Assembly: GCF_015910445.1 (NCBI RefSeq) | Contig: NZ_CP048882.1 | Coordinates: 4,650,001-4,714,000 of the forward strand | Source: Streptomyces bathyalis | Lineage (GTDB): Bacteria; Actinomycetota; Actinomycetes; Streptomycetales; Streptomycetaceae | Reading direction: 5' to 3' | DNA length: 64,000 nucleotides | In this document: piece after piece, positions 24,297 through 32,895 of the stretch | How positions within the stretch are numbered: the first letter of the stretch is position 1 | How the letters are laid out: each line of letters starts with the position of its first letter | Position numbers and translations under genes: made by a program | Notes under the pieces: generated by a model | The model's database searches: none | What the model was told of the DNA's origin: nothing | The model's input: only the letters and a program-made list of their open reading frames with translations

Positions 24297-25214
24297 TCAG
24301 TCGTGGGGTACGACCGCGACCGGCGTACGTGCGTGGTGCATGACGGCGTGGGCGACGGTCCCCACGTGAGTGCCGAGCCGGGAGCGGCGGTTTCGCCGGC
24401 CGACGAGCAGCATCGACGCCTGCGCCGCCGCCTCCACCAGCAACCGGGCCGGCTGCCCGATGACGGCTTCGGCCTGCACCTTGACGTCGGGCTGCGCGTC
24501 CTGCCAGGGGCGCAGCGCGGCTGTGAGTGCCTGGTTCTGGGCGGCGAGCAGCTCGTTGGTCATCGCGGGCGGTACGGGCAGGGGCCGCATCCCGTAGGTC
24601 GGGGGGAGGTCCCAGGCGTGCAGGACGCGCAGCTGCGCCGAGTGCCGTGCCGCGGTGTCGAACGCGAAGGCGATGAGCTCGTCGGAGGGACGGCCCAGGT
24701 CGAGCCCGAGCACGACGTCCCCGCCCGGGGTCTCGGACGCCGGGTAGGGGTCGGGCTCGAGGAGTCCCGCGTACGCGGGCTTCTCGTCCGGCCCCTGGGG
24801 ACGGGCGCGGACGAGGACGACGGGGCACACCGTGTGCGCGACGACGGGCAGCGCGGTCGAGCCGACGATGAACCCGAGGACGGTGCTGAGGCCGCGCGAG
24901 CCCAGTACGAGCAGGTCGGTCTCGGCGGACGCGTCGGCGAGCACGTGCGCGGGACGGCCGGAGACCATGTCGACCGTGACGGCCAGCTCGGGCATGCGGC
25001 TGTTGAGATCGTCGAGAGCTTCGTTCGTGATCGACTGTGCCCATTCCCGTTCGACCTCGTCGTCGGCGATGGGCGAGTACGGATAGGCGCCGGTCTCACG
25101 GACCTGGACGATGTTGAGCGTGACGCCGCGTCCCAGCGCTTCCCGCGCCGCCCAGTCGACGGCGGCCAGGCTCTCGCGCGTACCGTCCAGACCCACCGTG
25201 ACGGACTGGAACAT
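24297..25214 (-). CDS. Tandem universal stress protein
   Basis: A 305-residue protein with two UspA domains (about 1-145 and 160-300). The first has the ATP-binding pattern GSRGLSTVLGFIVGST before VCPVVLVR; the second has a matching RRNRRSRLGTHVGTVAHAV before TPVAVVP. The start at 25214 follows GGGAGGAG. Tandem Usp genes are core members of DosR/OsdR regulons. A GGGGCCGAAGGTCCC box lies 96 bp upstream, shared with the divergent alcohol dehydrogenase gene. Confidence 0.92.
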   Translation of the reverse strand: MFQSVTVGLDGTRESLAAVDWAAREALGRGVTLNIVQVRETGAYPYSPIADDEVEREWAQSITNEALDDLNSRMPELAVTVDMVSGRPAHVLADASAETDLLVLGSRGLSTVLGFIVGSTALPVVAHTVCPVVLVRARPQGPDEKPAYAGLLEPDPYPASETPGGDVVLGLDLGRPSDELIAFAFDTAARHSAQLRVLHAWDLPPTYGMRPLPVPPAMTNELLAAQNQALTAALRPWQDAQPDVKVQAEAVIGQPARLLVEAAAQASMLLVGRRNRRSRLGTHVGTVAHAVMHHARTPVAVVPHD

Positions 25215-25309
25215 GGCGTCTCCTCCCGGGACGGGCACGACACATGTGCTCTCAGTCAAAGAGTCCTGCGCCCGCGCCCCGCGACCGAGGGGCCGGGAGG
25301 CCTGAGGAA

Positions 25310-25324
25310 GGGGCCGAAGGTCCC
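25310..25324. promoter_or_regulatory. Putative OsdR/DevR box between usp and adh
   Basis: GGGGCCGAAGGTCCC, an imperfect palindrome between two divergent stress genes. Related motifs lie at 32824, 35564, 35618 and 37599, all in intergenic DNA of this cluster. Confidence 0.55.
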
Positions 25325-25480
25325 TGTGCGGGCGCTGCGCCGGGCCTCTCGGCCTCTGTGCATGGGCCGGGTGGCCCATGCGGGTGCCGCGAGCCGCAGA
25401 CCAGGCTGGGGGCAGGGTCCCCGCACGGACTCTCCGTGGCGCGGGGTCGTCGCCCGACGGGACACGGGAGGAGATCGACC

Positions 25481-26584
25481 ATGAAGGCGCTGGTCTTTCA
25501 TGAGCCCGGCAGGGCCGCCTGGGAGAGGGTGGCCGACCCGGACATCCACGACTCCCAGGACGTCGTCGTACGGGTGGAGACCACCACCGTCTGCGGCACC
25601 GATCTGCACATCCTGAGCGGCGACGTGCCCGACGTGGAGCCCGGCACGGTCCTGGGCCACGAGGCGGTGGGCGAGGTGGTCGAGGCCGGACGCGACGTAC
25701 GGACGGTCCGTCCCGGCGACCGGGTCCTGATCTCGTGCATCACCGCGTGCGGCCGCTGCCGGTACTGCCGCGAGGTCTCGTACGGGCAGTGCCGTGGAGG
25801 CGGCGGATGGATCCTCGGGCACCACATCGACGGCACACAGGCCGAGTACGTGCGCGTGCCGTTCGCGGACCACTCGCTGCACCTGCTGCAGGGCGGGATC
25901 GACAGCCAGGACGCGATTCTCTTCGCGGACGTCTTCCCCACCGGATACGAGGTGGGTGTGCTCAACGGGCAGGTGCGGCCCGGAGACACCGTCGTCGTGG
26001 TGGGGGCGGGTCCGGTCGGGCTGGCCGCGATCGCCACGGCACGGCTCTACTCGCCGGACAGGGTCGTCGCCGTCGATCTGACCTCGGAGCGGCTGGAGGC
26101 CGCGGGCCGTTTCGGTGCGGACGCGAAGGTGCTCGCCTCCGACGAGCCGGAACAGCTCGTCGACGACCTGACGCACGGTCTCGGCGCGGACGTCACGATC
26201 GAGGCCGTGGGAGCCCCGGAGACGTTCGAGATGTGCACGCGCATGGTGCGGCCCGGCGGCCACGTCGCCAACGTCGGAGTGCACGGCAAGCCGGCGGCGC
26301 TGCACCTGGAGGATCTGTGGATCAAGGACCTGACGATACGGATGGGTCTGGTCGATACCTCGTCGACACCGATGCTGCTGAGCATGCTCGCCGCTGGCCG
26401 GCTGCCGACGTCGTCGATGGTCACGCACGTCTTCGAGCTCGGGGCGATCGAGGAGGCGTACGAGGTCTTCGCGGGCGCCGCCGAGACGGGTGCGCTCAAG
26501 ATCGCGGTCAAGGGGGAGCAGGTCTACCGGGCGAACCGTTCCTCGCTCGTGACGACGGTGGGCGGCGGCAGCAGGCTCGGCTGA
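25481..26584 (+). CDS. Zinc-dependent alcohol dehydrogenase
   Basis: A 367-residue medium-chain dehydrogenase. The catalytic zinc site is Cys38 (VCGTD) and His/Glu in GHEAVGE; the structural zinc lobe has the Cys series in CITACGRCRYCREVSYGQC; the NAD site is GAGPVGLAA. The start at 25481 follows GGGAGGAG. Likely role: interconversion of alcohols and aldehydes to re-oxidise NADH when respiration is limited. It is divergent from the usp gene across the putative OsdR box. Confidence 0.9.
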   Translation: MKALVFHEPGRAAWERVADPDIHDSQDVVVRVETTTVCGTDLHILSGDVPDVEPGTVLGHEAVGEVVEAGRDVRTVRPGDRVLISCITACGRCRYCREVSYGQCRGGGGWILGHHIDGTQAEYVRVPFADHSLHLLQGGIDSQDAILFADVFPTGYEVGVLNGQVRPGDTVVVVGAGPVGLAAIATARLYSPDRVVAVDLTSERLEAAGRFGADAKVLASDEPEQLVDDLTHGLGADVTIEAVGAPETFEMCTRMVRPGGHVANVGVHGKPAALHLEDLWIKDLTIRMGLVDTSSTPMLLSMLAAGRLPTSSMVTHVFELGAIEEAYEVFAGAAETGALKIAVKGEQVYRANRSSLVTTVGGGSRLG

Positions 26585-26672
26585 CTCCGGTCACCGGGCT
26601 CCACCGGGTCCGCCTCGCGCGTCGCGCACTCGTCCCCGGGGCGTCTCCTTCGGTCCCGGCCCCGGAGCCGGG

Positions 26673-27137
26673 TCAGCGGCCGGGACCGCTGCCCTGCGGC
26701 CCGTAGAGGTCGAGCAGTCTGGTGCGGGCGGCGTGCAGGCGTCGCGCGATGTTCTCGGCGGTCTGGAGGTAGAGCGCCCGCCCGAGTTCCGCGTCCTCCT
26801 CGCACAGCCTTCGTACTTCTCTCGCGTCGAACTCCAGCGCCCGCACCGGTGCGAGTGCGGTGGCACCCAGGTGCCACACGTACGGCGGGAAGAGCCACGA
26901 CCACCCGAGCAGATCGTCCGGGCCGAGTGTGTCCACAGTCGCCGCATGGCGCCCGGGGACGTGGATGTCGAGGGTGACGGAGCCGCCGCGGATGATCCAG
27001 AACCGGTCCGCCGGGCGGCCCTCCTCGAAGATGCGCGTGCCGCCCGGGAACTGCACGTGCGCGGCCAGCCGCATGAGCCGGTCGCCGGCCTCGGGCGGAA
27101 GCTCGTTGATCAGCCGCGGGCGCGCGGTGGTCGTCAT
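26673..27137 (-). CDS. Stand-alone cyclic-nucleotide-binding-domain protein
   Basis: A 154-residue protein holding only the cNMP-binding domain of the Crp/Fnr family: a beta roll with FPGGTRIFEEGRPADRFWIIRGG and VDTLGPDDLLGWSWLFPP, and then the dimerisation helix. It ends before any helix-turn-helix could start, so it cannot act as a normal Crp regulator. It lies 75 bp after the cytochrome oxidase gene on the same strand. A sensor or adaptor role is possible. An earlier start at 27173 would add 12 residues. Confidence 0.8.
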   Translation of the reverse strand: MTTTARPRLINELPPEAGDRLMRLAAHVQFPGGTRIFEEGRPADRFWIIRGGSVTLDIHVPGRHAATVDTLGPDDLLGWSWLFPPYVWHLGATALAPVRALEFDAREVRRLCEEDAELGRALYLQTAENIARRLHAARTRLLDLYGPQGSGPGR

Positions 27138-27212
27138 GAGGTTCACGATGTGGCGGGGCGGTGGGGGCCGCAACTCGGTGCCGTCAGGTGCCTCCGCGGG
27201 TCCTCCGCCGCT

Positions 27213-28865
27213 TCACCCGGGGCTCTCGTCGGCGTTCTCCGGGTGGTGCAGGTCGAAGGCCGGCGACTCGGAGCGGATGCGCGGCAGCTCCCCGAAGTTG
27301 TGCCGCGGCGGAGGGCAGGACGTGGCCCACTCCAGGGAGCGCCCGTATCCCCAGGGGTCGAACCCCTCGACGTTCGGCGCGGAGACGGCCGTCCTCCACA
27401 CGTTGTAGAGGAAGGGCAGCGTCGACAGTCCGAGGACGAAGGCGCCGATCGTGGAGACCGTGTTCAGGGCCGTGTATCCGTCGGCCGCCAGATAGTCGGC
27501 GTAGCGGCGCGGCATCCCCTCGGCACCGAGCCAGTGGTGGACGAGGAACGTGGCGTGGAAGCCGGTGAACAGCGTCCAGAAGTGGACCTTGCCGAGGGTC
27601 TCGTCGAGCATCCGTCCCGTGAACTTGGGCCACCAGAAGTAGAAGCCGGCGAACATCGCGAAGACGACGGTGCCGAAGACGACGTAGTGGAAGTGGGCCA
27701 CGACGAAATAGCTGTCGGTGACGGGGAAGTCCATCGGCGGGGACGCGAGCAGAACACCCGTCAGGCCGCCGAAGAGGAACGTCACGAGGAAGCCGACGGC
27801 CCACAGCATCGGGGTCTCGAACGACAGCGACCCCCGCCACATGGTGCCGATCCAGTTGAAGAACTTCACGCCGGTCGGCACCGCGATCAGGAACGACATG
27901 AAGGAGAAGAACGGCAGCAGCACGGCCCCGGTCGCGAACATGTGGTGCGCCCAGACGGTGACGGACAGGCCGGTGATGGCGATGGTGGCCCCGACGAGGC
28001 CGACGTACCCGAAGATCGGCTTGCGGCTGAAGACGGGCAGGATCTCGGTCACGATGCCGAAGAACGGCAGCGCGATGATGTAGACCTCCGGATGCCCGAA
28101 GAACCAGAACAGGTGCTGCCACAGCAAGGCCCCGCCGTTGCCGGCGTCGTAGATGTGCGCGCCGAACTTGCGGTCGGCCTCCAGCGCGAAGAGGGCGGCG
28201 GCCAGCACGGGGAAGGCCAGGAGCACCAGCACGCTCGTCAGCAGGATGTTCCAGGTGAAGATCGGCATCCGGAACATCGTCATCCCCGGTGCCCGCATGC
28301 AGATGATCGTGGTGATGAAGTTGACCGCGCCGAGGATCGTGCCGAATCCGGAGAGGGCCAGCCCCATCACCCACAGGTCTCCGCCCAGGCCCGGGGTGTG
28401 GTCGCCGTCGGAGAGCGGCGTGTAGGCGAACCATCCGAAGTCGGCGGCCCCGCTGGGCGTGAGGAAGCCGATGACGGAGATGAGACCGCCGAAGAGATAG
28501 AGCCAGTACGACAGCATGTTCAGACGGGGGAACGCCACGTCCGGCGATCCGATCTGCAGCGGCATGATCGCGTTGGCGAAGCCCGCGAAGAGCGGTGTGG
28601 CGAAGAAGAGCATCATGATCGTGCCGTGCATCGTGAACGCCTGGTTGTACTGCTCGGCGGAGATCAACTGCATTCCCGGGCGGGCGAGTTCGGCCCTCAT
28701 GGCCATCGCCAGCAGGCCGCCGAGGAGGAAGAAGGCGAAGCCGCTCACCATGTAGAGGGCGCCGATCTTCTTGTGGTCCGTCGTCGAGAGCCAAGTGACC
28801 AGCACCGATCCCGGCCTGTGGCGGCGGGGCCCCGTCCGCGGCGGGGGTTCGGTCAGTACAGGCAT
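27213..28865 (-). CDS. ctaD: Cytochrome c oxidase subunit I, orphan copy
   Basis: A 550-residue integral membrane protein with the usual 12 or so helices. Key motifs of the heme-copper centre are intact: [11 protein letters not shown] (CuB His and cross-linked Tyr region), the HHMF His pair and HFHYVVFG with the heme ligands. It is the catalytic subunit of aa3-type oxidase. No other oxidase subunit or assembly gene is nearby, so this looks like an alternative subunit I for use with the main complex under low oxygen or stress. The cNMP-binding gene follows it. Confidence 0.93.
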   Translation of the reverse strand: MPVLTEPPPRTGPRRHRPGSVLVTWLSTTDHKKIGALYMVSGFAFFLLGGLLAMAMRAELARPGMQLISAEQYNQAFTMHGTIMMLFFATPLFAGFANAIMPLQIGSPDVAFPRLNMLSYWLYLFGGLISVIGFLTPSGAADFGWFAYTPLSDGDHTPGLGGDLWVMGLALSGFGTILGAVNFITTIICMRAPGMTMFRMPIFTWNILLTSVLVLLAFPVLAAALFALEADRKFGAHIYDAGNGGALLWQHLFWFFGHPEVYIIALPFFGIVTEILPVFSRKPIFGYVGLVGATIAITGLSVTVWAHHMFATGAVLLPFFSFMSFLIAVPTGVKFFNWIGTMWRGSLSFETPMLWAVGFLVTFLFGGLTGVLLASPPMDFPVTDSYFVVAHFHYVVFGTVVFAMFAGFYFWWPKFTGRMLDETLGKVHFWTLFTGFHATFLVHHWLGAEGMPRRYADYLAADGYTALNTVSTIGAFVLGLSTLPFLYNVWRTAVSAPNVEGFDPWGYGRSLEWATSCPPPRHNFGELPRIRSESPAFDLHHPENADESPG

Positions 28866-29176
28866 GGCACGGCCCTTCCGGTGACTGCCCGTCCCCGAGG
28901 GAGGACGGGAGCCGGCGGCTCTTGGTGTGCCGCCGGTCGCAGGACGTTCGTACCGTCCGCCGCACCTGAACGGGGCATTTCACCCGTAAGTGGGCTGTTC
29001 GCGGGCGGCGCGAGCTCGATCACAGAGAGGTGCGAGCGCGTTGGCGGGGGTACACGGCAGCGGCTGAGCGCCCGTCAGGCGCAGCCCGGGCGCGGGGAGC
29101 CGTCCGCGGCTCGAGGTTCCGCGCGACCTGACCTCCGCAGGATCCGTACGTTTGCCGGACGGGGTCGAGCACAGTT
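28866..29176. other. Divergent promoter region of ctaD and the hydrolase
   Basis: About 310 bp between the two starts. I found no clear GGGGCCGAA box or hairpin, and no gene. Confidence 0.5.
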
Positions 29177-30136
29177 GTGGGGGTACTTGAGCAAGCCTTC
29201 GTGGAGTCCGCCGATTGGGGTGACGACGTGCCGAGCGTGAGCAGCCGTCTCTTGGGATGGGGCATAGCCGCGGTCGGAAACAGGCTCGGCTACCGCGACC
29301 TGGACGAGGTGCGCCGGAAGGTCGAGCGGCAACGGACCAGGCCCGCCCATTTCGGGCCGCCCAAGAAGCTGCAGAAGTCCTGCACGGTCACCCTCTCCTT
29401 CGAGCACGGCTGGCCGTGCTACGAGATCGCCCCACGCGGGCGCACCCCCGTCGCCCAGGTGCTGTATCTCCACGGCGGTGCCTACGTCGAGGAGGTCGGC
29501 TTCAACCACTGGGCGCTGGTCAAGGAGCTGGCCGTCGATGTGCCGGCCCGCGCAGTGGTGCCCGTCTATCCGCTCGCGCCCGCCGGTACCGCGCAGACGG
29601 TGCTGCCCCGACTGACGGCCCTCGCACGGGAGTTGAAGTCCGGGTCGTGCCTGCCCGTCGTATTCGCCGGTGACTCGGCGGGCGGTGCGCTCTCCCTGGC
29701 CGTCGCCCAACGCCTCCGGGACGAGGGGGAGACGACGGCCGACCGGCTGGTGCTCATCTCACCCTGGCTGGACGCCGTACTCGACGACCCCTTGCTGGAC
29801 GAGATCCAGCCGCACGACCCGATGCTCGCCGTGGAACCGTTGCGCTGGGCGGGTGCGTTGTGGGCGGGGGCCCTGCCCCTCTCCGACCCGTCGGTCAGCC
29901 CCCTGAACGGGAGCATGACCGGGCTTCCACCGGTACAGGTGTTCACCGGCACCCGGGACATCCTCCTTTCCGATGCCCGGCGCTTCCGGGACCGGGCGGC
30001 GGCCGCGGGGGTCTCCGTCGAGCTGCACGAGGAGGCGGGGCAGGTGCACGCCTATCCGCTGTGGCCCGTCACCGAGGGGCGGAGGGCGCGGGAGCAGATG
30101 CTCGCGGGCATCAGGCGGTCCCCGGGCCGGGCGTGA
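29177..30136 (+). CDS. Alpha/beta hydrolase (hormone-sensitive lipase-like)
   Basis: A 319-residue esterase. It has the HSL-family oxyanion motif YLHGGAY near residue 95, the nucleophile elbow GDSAGGA near 163-169, a catalytic Asp in FTGTRDIL and His in QVHAYPL near the C-terminus. There is no signal peptide, so it acts in the cytoplasm. The start used is GTG at 29177; a later GTG cannot be excluded. Mycobacterial Lip-type esterases occur in similar stress settings. The substrate is unknown. Confidence 0.85.
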   Translation: MGVLEQAFVESADWGDDVPSVSSRLLGWGIAAVGNRLGYRDLDEVRRKVERQRTRPAHFGPPKKLQKSCTVTLSFEHGWPCYEIAPRGRTPVAQVLYLHGGAYVEEVGFNHWALVKELAVDVPARAVVPVYPLAPAGTAQTVLPRLTALARELKSGSCLPVVFAGDSAGGALSLAVAQRLRDEGETTADRLVLISPWLDAVLDDPLLDEIQPHDPMLAVEPLRWAGALWAGALPLSDPSVSPLNGSMTGLPPVQVFTGTRDILLSDARRFRDRAAAAGVSVELHEEAGQVHAYPLWPVTEGRRAREQMLAGIRRSPGRA

Positions 30137-30272
30137 CCCCTACCCGCGAGGGGTTGCGGGCCGGCCGGTGTGTCGGACGGGATCTCGCGGTCACCCGGCA
30201 CCGAAGGAACGTACGTGCGGGCTGGGCGTGCGCACGGACCGCCGACCGGACCCGGAGGGGATGGCAGGAGCG

Positions 30273-30704
30273 ATGCGCTACGAGGACTTCACCGGGCAGG
30301 TGCAGGCGCGCGCGGACCTCGGGAGCAGGCAGGCAGCGGAGCAGGCCGTGCGCGCGACGCTCGAGACGGTCGCGGAGCGGGTGCCCGACGGCGTCGCCGA
30401 CCACCTCGCCGCGCAGCTGCCGCACGAAGCCGCCGAGTCGCTGCGCCGGATCGTCGCCGTGCACGAGACCTCTCCCCATGAGCGTGCCGAGGGCCGGGTC
30501 AGCGGAGAGCGTTTCGACCTGCCGGTCTTCGCGGGCCGCGTGGCATGGCGCGCGGAGACGTCCGAGGAGGAGGCCCTCCGACGGGCATCCGCCGTGCTCG
30601 AGGTGCTGGACGCGGCCGTCGCACCGGAACTGATGATCAAGCTGGCGGACGTTCTGCCGCCGGGCATCCGCGACGTGCTGCCCTCGGGGCGGGCACGGGG
30701 CTGA
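30273..30704 (+). CDS. DUF2267 protein
   Basis: A 143-residue protein. The N-terminal half matches DUF2267 (MRYEDFTGQVQARADL...AEQAVRATLETVAERVPDGVADHLAAQLP), an all-helical domain often found beside hypoxia and stress regulators. The C-terminal half repeats the pattern (EEEALRRASAVLEVLDAAVAPELMIKLADVLPPGIRDVLP). The ATG at 30273 has GGAG 6 bases upstream. It lies between the hydrolase and epimerase genes. Function unknown. Confidence 0.85.
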   Translation: MRYEDFTGQVQARADLGSRQAAEQAVRATLETVAERVPDGVADHLAAQLPHEAAESLRRIVAVHETSPHERAEGRVSGERFDLPVFAGRVAWRAETSEEEALRRASAVLEVLDAAVAPELMIKLADVLPPGIRDVLPSGRARG

Positions 30705-30782
30705 GCGTGACCCCGGCCAGGACGACAGGACAGCGGCCGGGCCGGAACAAGCCGGAACGCACGAGAACCGGGAGGTATCGGA

Positions 30783-31913
30783 GTGGCTTCTGAGGCTGAA
30801 ATTCCCGCCGGAGGAACGGACGGCACGAGGGGTGCCGGGCTGCGCGTCGCCGTCGTGGGCGCGACGGGCAACGTCGGCACGAGCGTGGTGCGCGCCCTCG
30901 CGAACGATCCGCAGGTCGGCTCCGTGCTCGGCATCGCGCGTCGCCTCCCGGCATGGTCGCCGCCGAAGACGACGTGGGTCTCCGCCGACATCGAGCGTGA
31001 GGATGCCCAGCGGGACGGGCGGACGGACGGGCTGGTGCGGCTCTTCCGCGGCGCGGACGCCGTCATCCACCTCGCGTGGCTCTTCCAGCCCACGCACAGT
31101 CCGGCCAGGACCTGGCGCACGAACGTCCTCGGCAGCCTTCGCGTCTTCGACGCGGTGGCGGACGCCGGGGTGCCGGCCCTGGTGCACGCATCGTCCGTCG
31201 GCGCGTACTCGCCGGGACCCAAGGACCGTCAGGTGGACGAGAGCTGGCCGACGCACGGCTGGCCGGAGGCCGCGTACTGCCTGGAGAAGGCATATCTGGA
31301 GCGCGCTCTGGACGGCTTCGAGCGCGAGCACCCCGACATGCGCGTGGTGCGCATGCGGCCGGGGTTCCTCTTCAAGGAGGAGGCTGCGACCGAGCAGCGG
31401 CGACTGTTCGCGGGCCCGTTCCTGCCGCAGCGGCTCGTGCGGCCTGGACTCGTGCCGCTCGTGCCCGACCTCCCCGGTCTGCGCATGCAGACGCTGCACA
31501 CGGACGACGCGGCCGAGGCCTACCGCGCCGCTGCCACCGGCACCGCACGTGGTGCCTTCAATCTCGCCGCCGACCCGGTGGTCGACGCCGAGGTCCTGGC
31601 AGGACTGCTCGGGGCCCGTGTCGTGCGGATGCCGCTGCGTCCGGTGCGTACGGCGCTCGCGGCGAGCTGGCACTCCCATCTGCTGCCCGCGTCCCCGCAT
31701 CTCTTCGACGCGGTGCTGAGGCTCCCGTTGATGGACGCCGGGCGGGCGAGGCAGGAACTCGGCTGGTCACCGCGGTGGACGGCGGACGAGGCGGTCGCGG
31801 CGTTCCTCAAGGGGCTGCGGAACGTGTCCGGACTGGCCACACCCACGCTGACGCGGCGGCTGCCCGGAGGCCGGCTGCGGGAGCTGCGCACAGGCGTGGG
31901 GGAACGGCCCTAG
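30783..31913 (+). CDS. NAD-dependent epimerase/dehydratase (extended SDR)
   Basis: A 376-residue Rossmann-fold protein. The nucleotide motif GATGNVG is at residues 24-30, followed by DAVIHLAW, the active-site Ser region (VHASSVGAYS) and a YCLEKAYLE motif in place of the classical YxxxK. It resembles nucleoside-sugar epimerases in actinobacterial stress clusters; the real substrate is unknown. The GTG start follows GGGAGG. Confidence 0.82.
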   Translation: MASEAEIPAGGTDGTRGAGLRVAVVGATGNVGTSVVRALANDPQVGSVLGIARRLPAWSPPKTTWVSADIEREDAQRDGRTDGLVRLFRGADAVIHLAWLFQPTHSPARTWRTNVLGSLRVFDAVADAGVPALVHASSVGAYSPGPKDRQVDESWPTHGWPEAAYCLEKAYLERALDGFEREHPDMRVVRMRPGFLFKEEAATEQRRLFAGPFLPQRLVRPGLVPLVPDLPGLRMQTLHTDDAAEAYRAAATGTARGAFNLAADPVVDAEVLAGLLGARVVRMPLRPVRTALAASWHSHLLPASPHLFDAVLRLPLMDAGRARQELGWSPRWTADEAVAAFLKGLRNVSGLATPTLTRRLPGGRLRELRTGVGERP

Positions 31914-31998
31914 CCGAGAGCCAGGGGACTTCTCGGGGCGGACGCCTCGCCGCCGAAGCTCCAGGCGGGCGCGCCCACTCCGGCGGGCGCGCTCGCGC

Positions 31999-32682
31999 TC
32001 ACCCCGGCGGACAGGCGGCGGACGTCACGCCCGGCGATGCGTCGTCGAGGCACGCCAGATGGTTGCGGACGTCGACGACGCCGTCCACGCCCCGCGTCAG
32101 CCGGTCCACGACCGGCAGCAGGGATCTGCTCTCGACGATGCCCTGGAGCGTGACCCGGCCCTCGGACACGGTGACGGTGACCTGGGTGGGACCGATGCCG
32201 AGCGTGCCCTTGAGCACGTCGCCCGCGATCTCCTGCCTGACGGCGGGGTCCGTACGGACGAAGACCCGCAGGAGGTCGCCTCTGCTGAGGAAGCCGACGA
32301 GCTTGTCCGTCACCTCGTCGACGACGGGCAGCCGTTTGACGCGCCGGCGGTCCATGGTGCGGGCGGCCTGTGAGACGGTCCAGCCGGGCCGGGCCGTGAC
32401 CGCGGGGCTCGTCATCACGTCGTCCGCGGTGATGACGCCGGGCCGGCGGCCGAGGCCGTGCGGAGCGTACGGACCGGACTCGTCCGCGGACCGGACGCGA
32501 CGCAGGCGCTTGTGCAGATCTCCCCGCGAGACGACGCCGACCGGGGAGCCGCCGTCGTCGACGACCGGCACGGCGGAGATGGCGTGCTCGTCCAGCAGCC
32601 CGCTGACTTCGTCGGCGGCGGTGCTCCGGGGCACGCCGAGACCCGGTGTGGCCATCAGCTCGCCGACTGTGCGGTACGGCAT
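31999..32682 (-). CDS. CBS-CBS-BON domain protein
   Basis: A 227-residue protein with two CBS motifs (about 5-60 and 90-145; VGELMATPGLGV, VGVVSRGDLHKRL, DVMTSPAVTARP, VGFLSRGDLLRVF) and a C-terminal BON domain (GRVTLQGIVESRSLLPVVDRLTRGVDGVVDVRN). CBS pairs sense adenine nucleotides and BON binds membranes or phospholipids. Such proteins are recurrent members of OsdR/DosR clusters. The start at 32682 follows GGAGG. It is divergent from the sensor kinase across a putative OsdR half-site. Confidence 0.92.
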   Translation of the reverse strand: MPYRTVGELMATPGLGVPRSTAADEVSGLLDEHAISAVPVVDDGGSPVGVVSRGDLHKRLRRVRSADESGPYAPHGLGRRPGVITADDVMTSPAVTARPGWTVSQAARTMDRRRVKRLPVVDEVTDKLVGFLSRGDLLRVFVRTDPAVRQEIAGDVLKGTLGIGPTQVTVTVSEGRVTLQGIVESRSLLPVVDRLTRGVDGVVDVRNHLACLDDASPGVTSAACPPG

Positions 32683-32823
32683 CTGCCCAACCTCCAAGCC
32701 CCCTCACGCTTCAGTGTCGGACCGGGCCCGGTGTGCGGGGGAGGGGCGGAGGAACCCCGGTGCACCGCCGGTCGTCCCGTCCGCGCGGGCCGTCCGGCGG
32801 CTGCCGGCCGGCCCGCGCCAGTG

Positions 32824-32835
32824 CCGTTCGGCCCC
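32824..32835. promoter_or_regulatory. Putative OsdR box upstream of the sensor kinase
   Basis: CCGTTCGGCCCC, i.e. GGGGCCGAACGG on the other strand, 60 bp before the kinase start and 142 bp before the divergent CBS-BON gene. The second half of the palindrome is weak. Confidence 0.4.
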
Positions 32836-32895
32836 TTCAGAGCTACTGTTTGGACTAGAGAAACGGACAAATCCCCCTATCCGTGCGGAGGGGTG

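Noticed and set aside
22235-24343. A 700-codon plus-strand frame opposite pncB
   Set aside because: The pncB motifs on the minus strand are unambiguous, and the plus-strand product is low-complexity with no recognisable domain.
26733-29240. An 835-codon plus-strand frame opposite ctaD
   Set aside because: CtaD carries complete heme-copper motifs; the opposite frame is rich in Glu/Arg/Asp repeats from codon complementarity.
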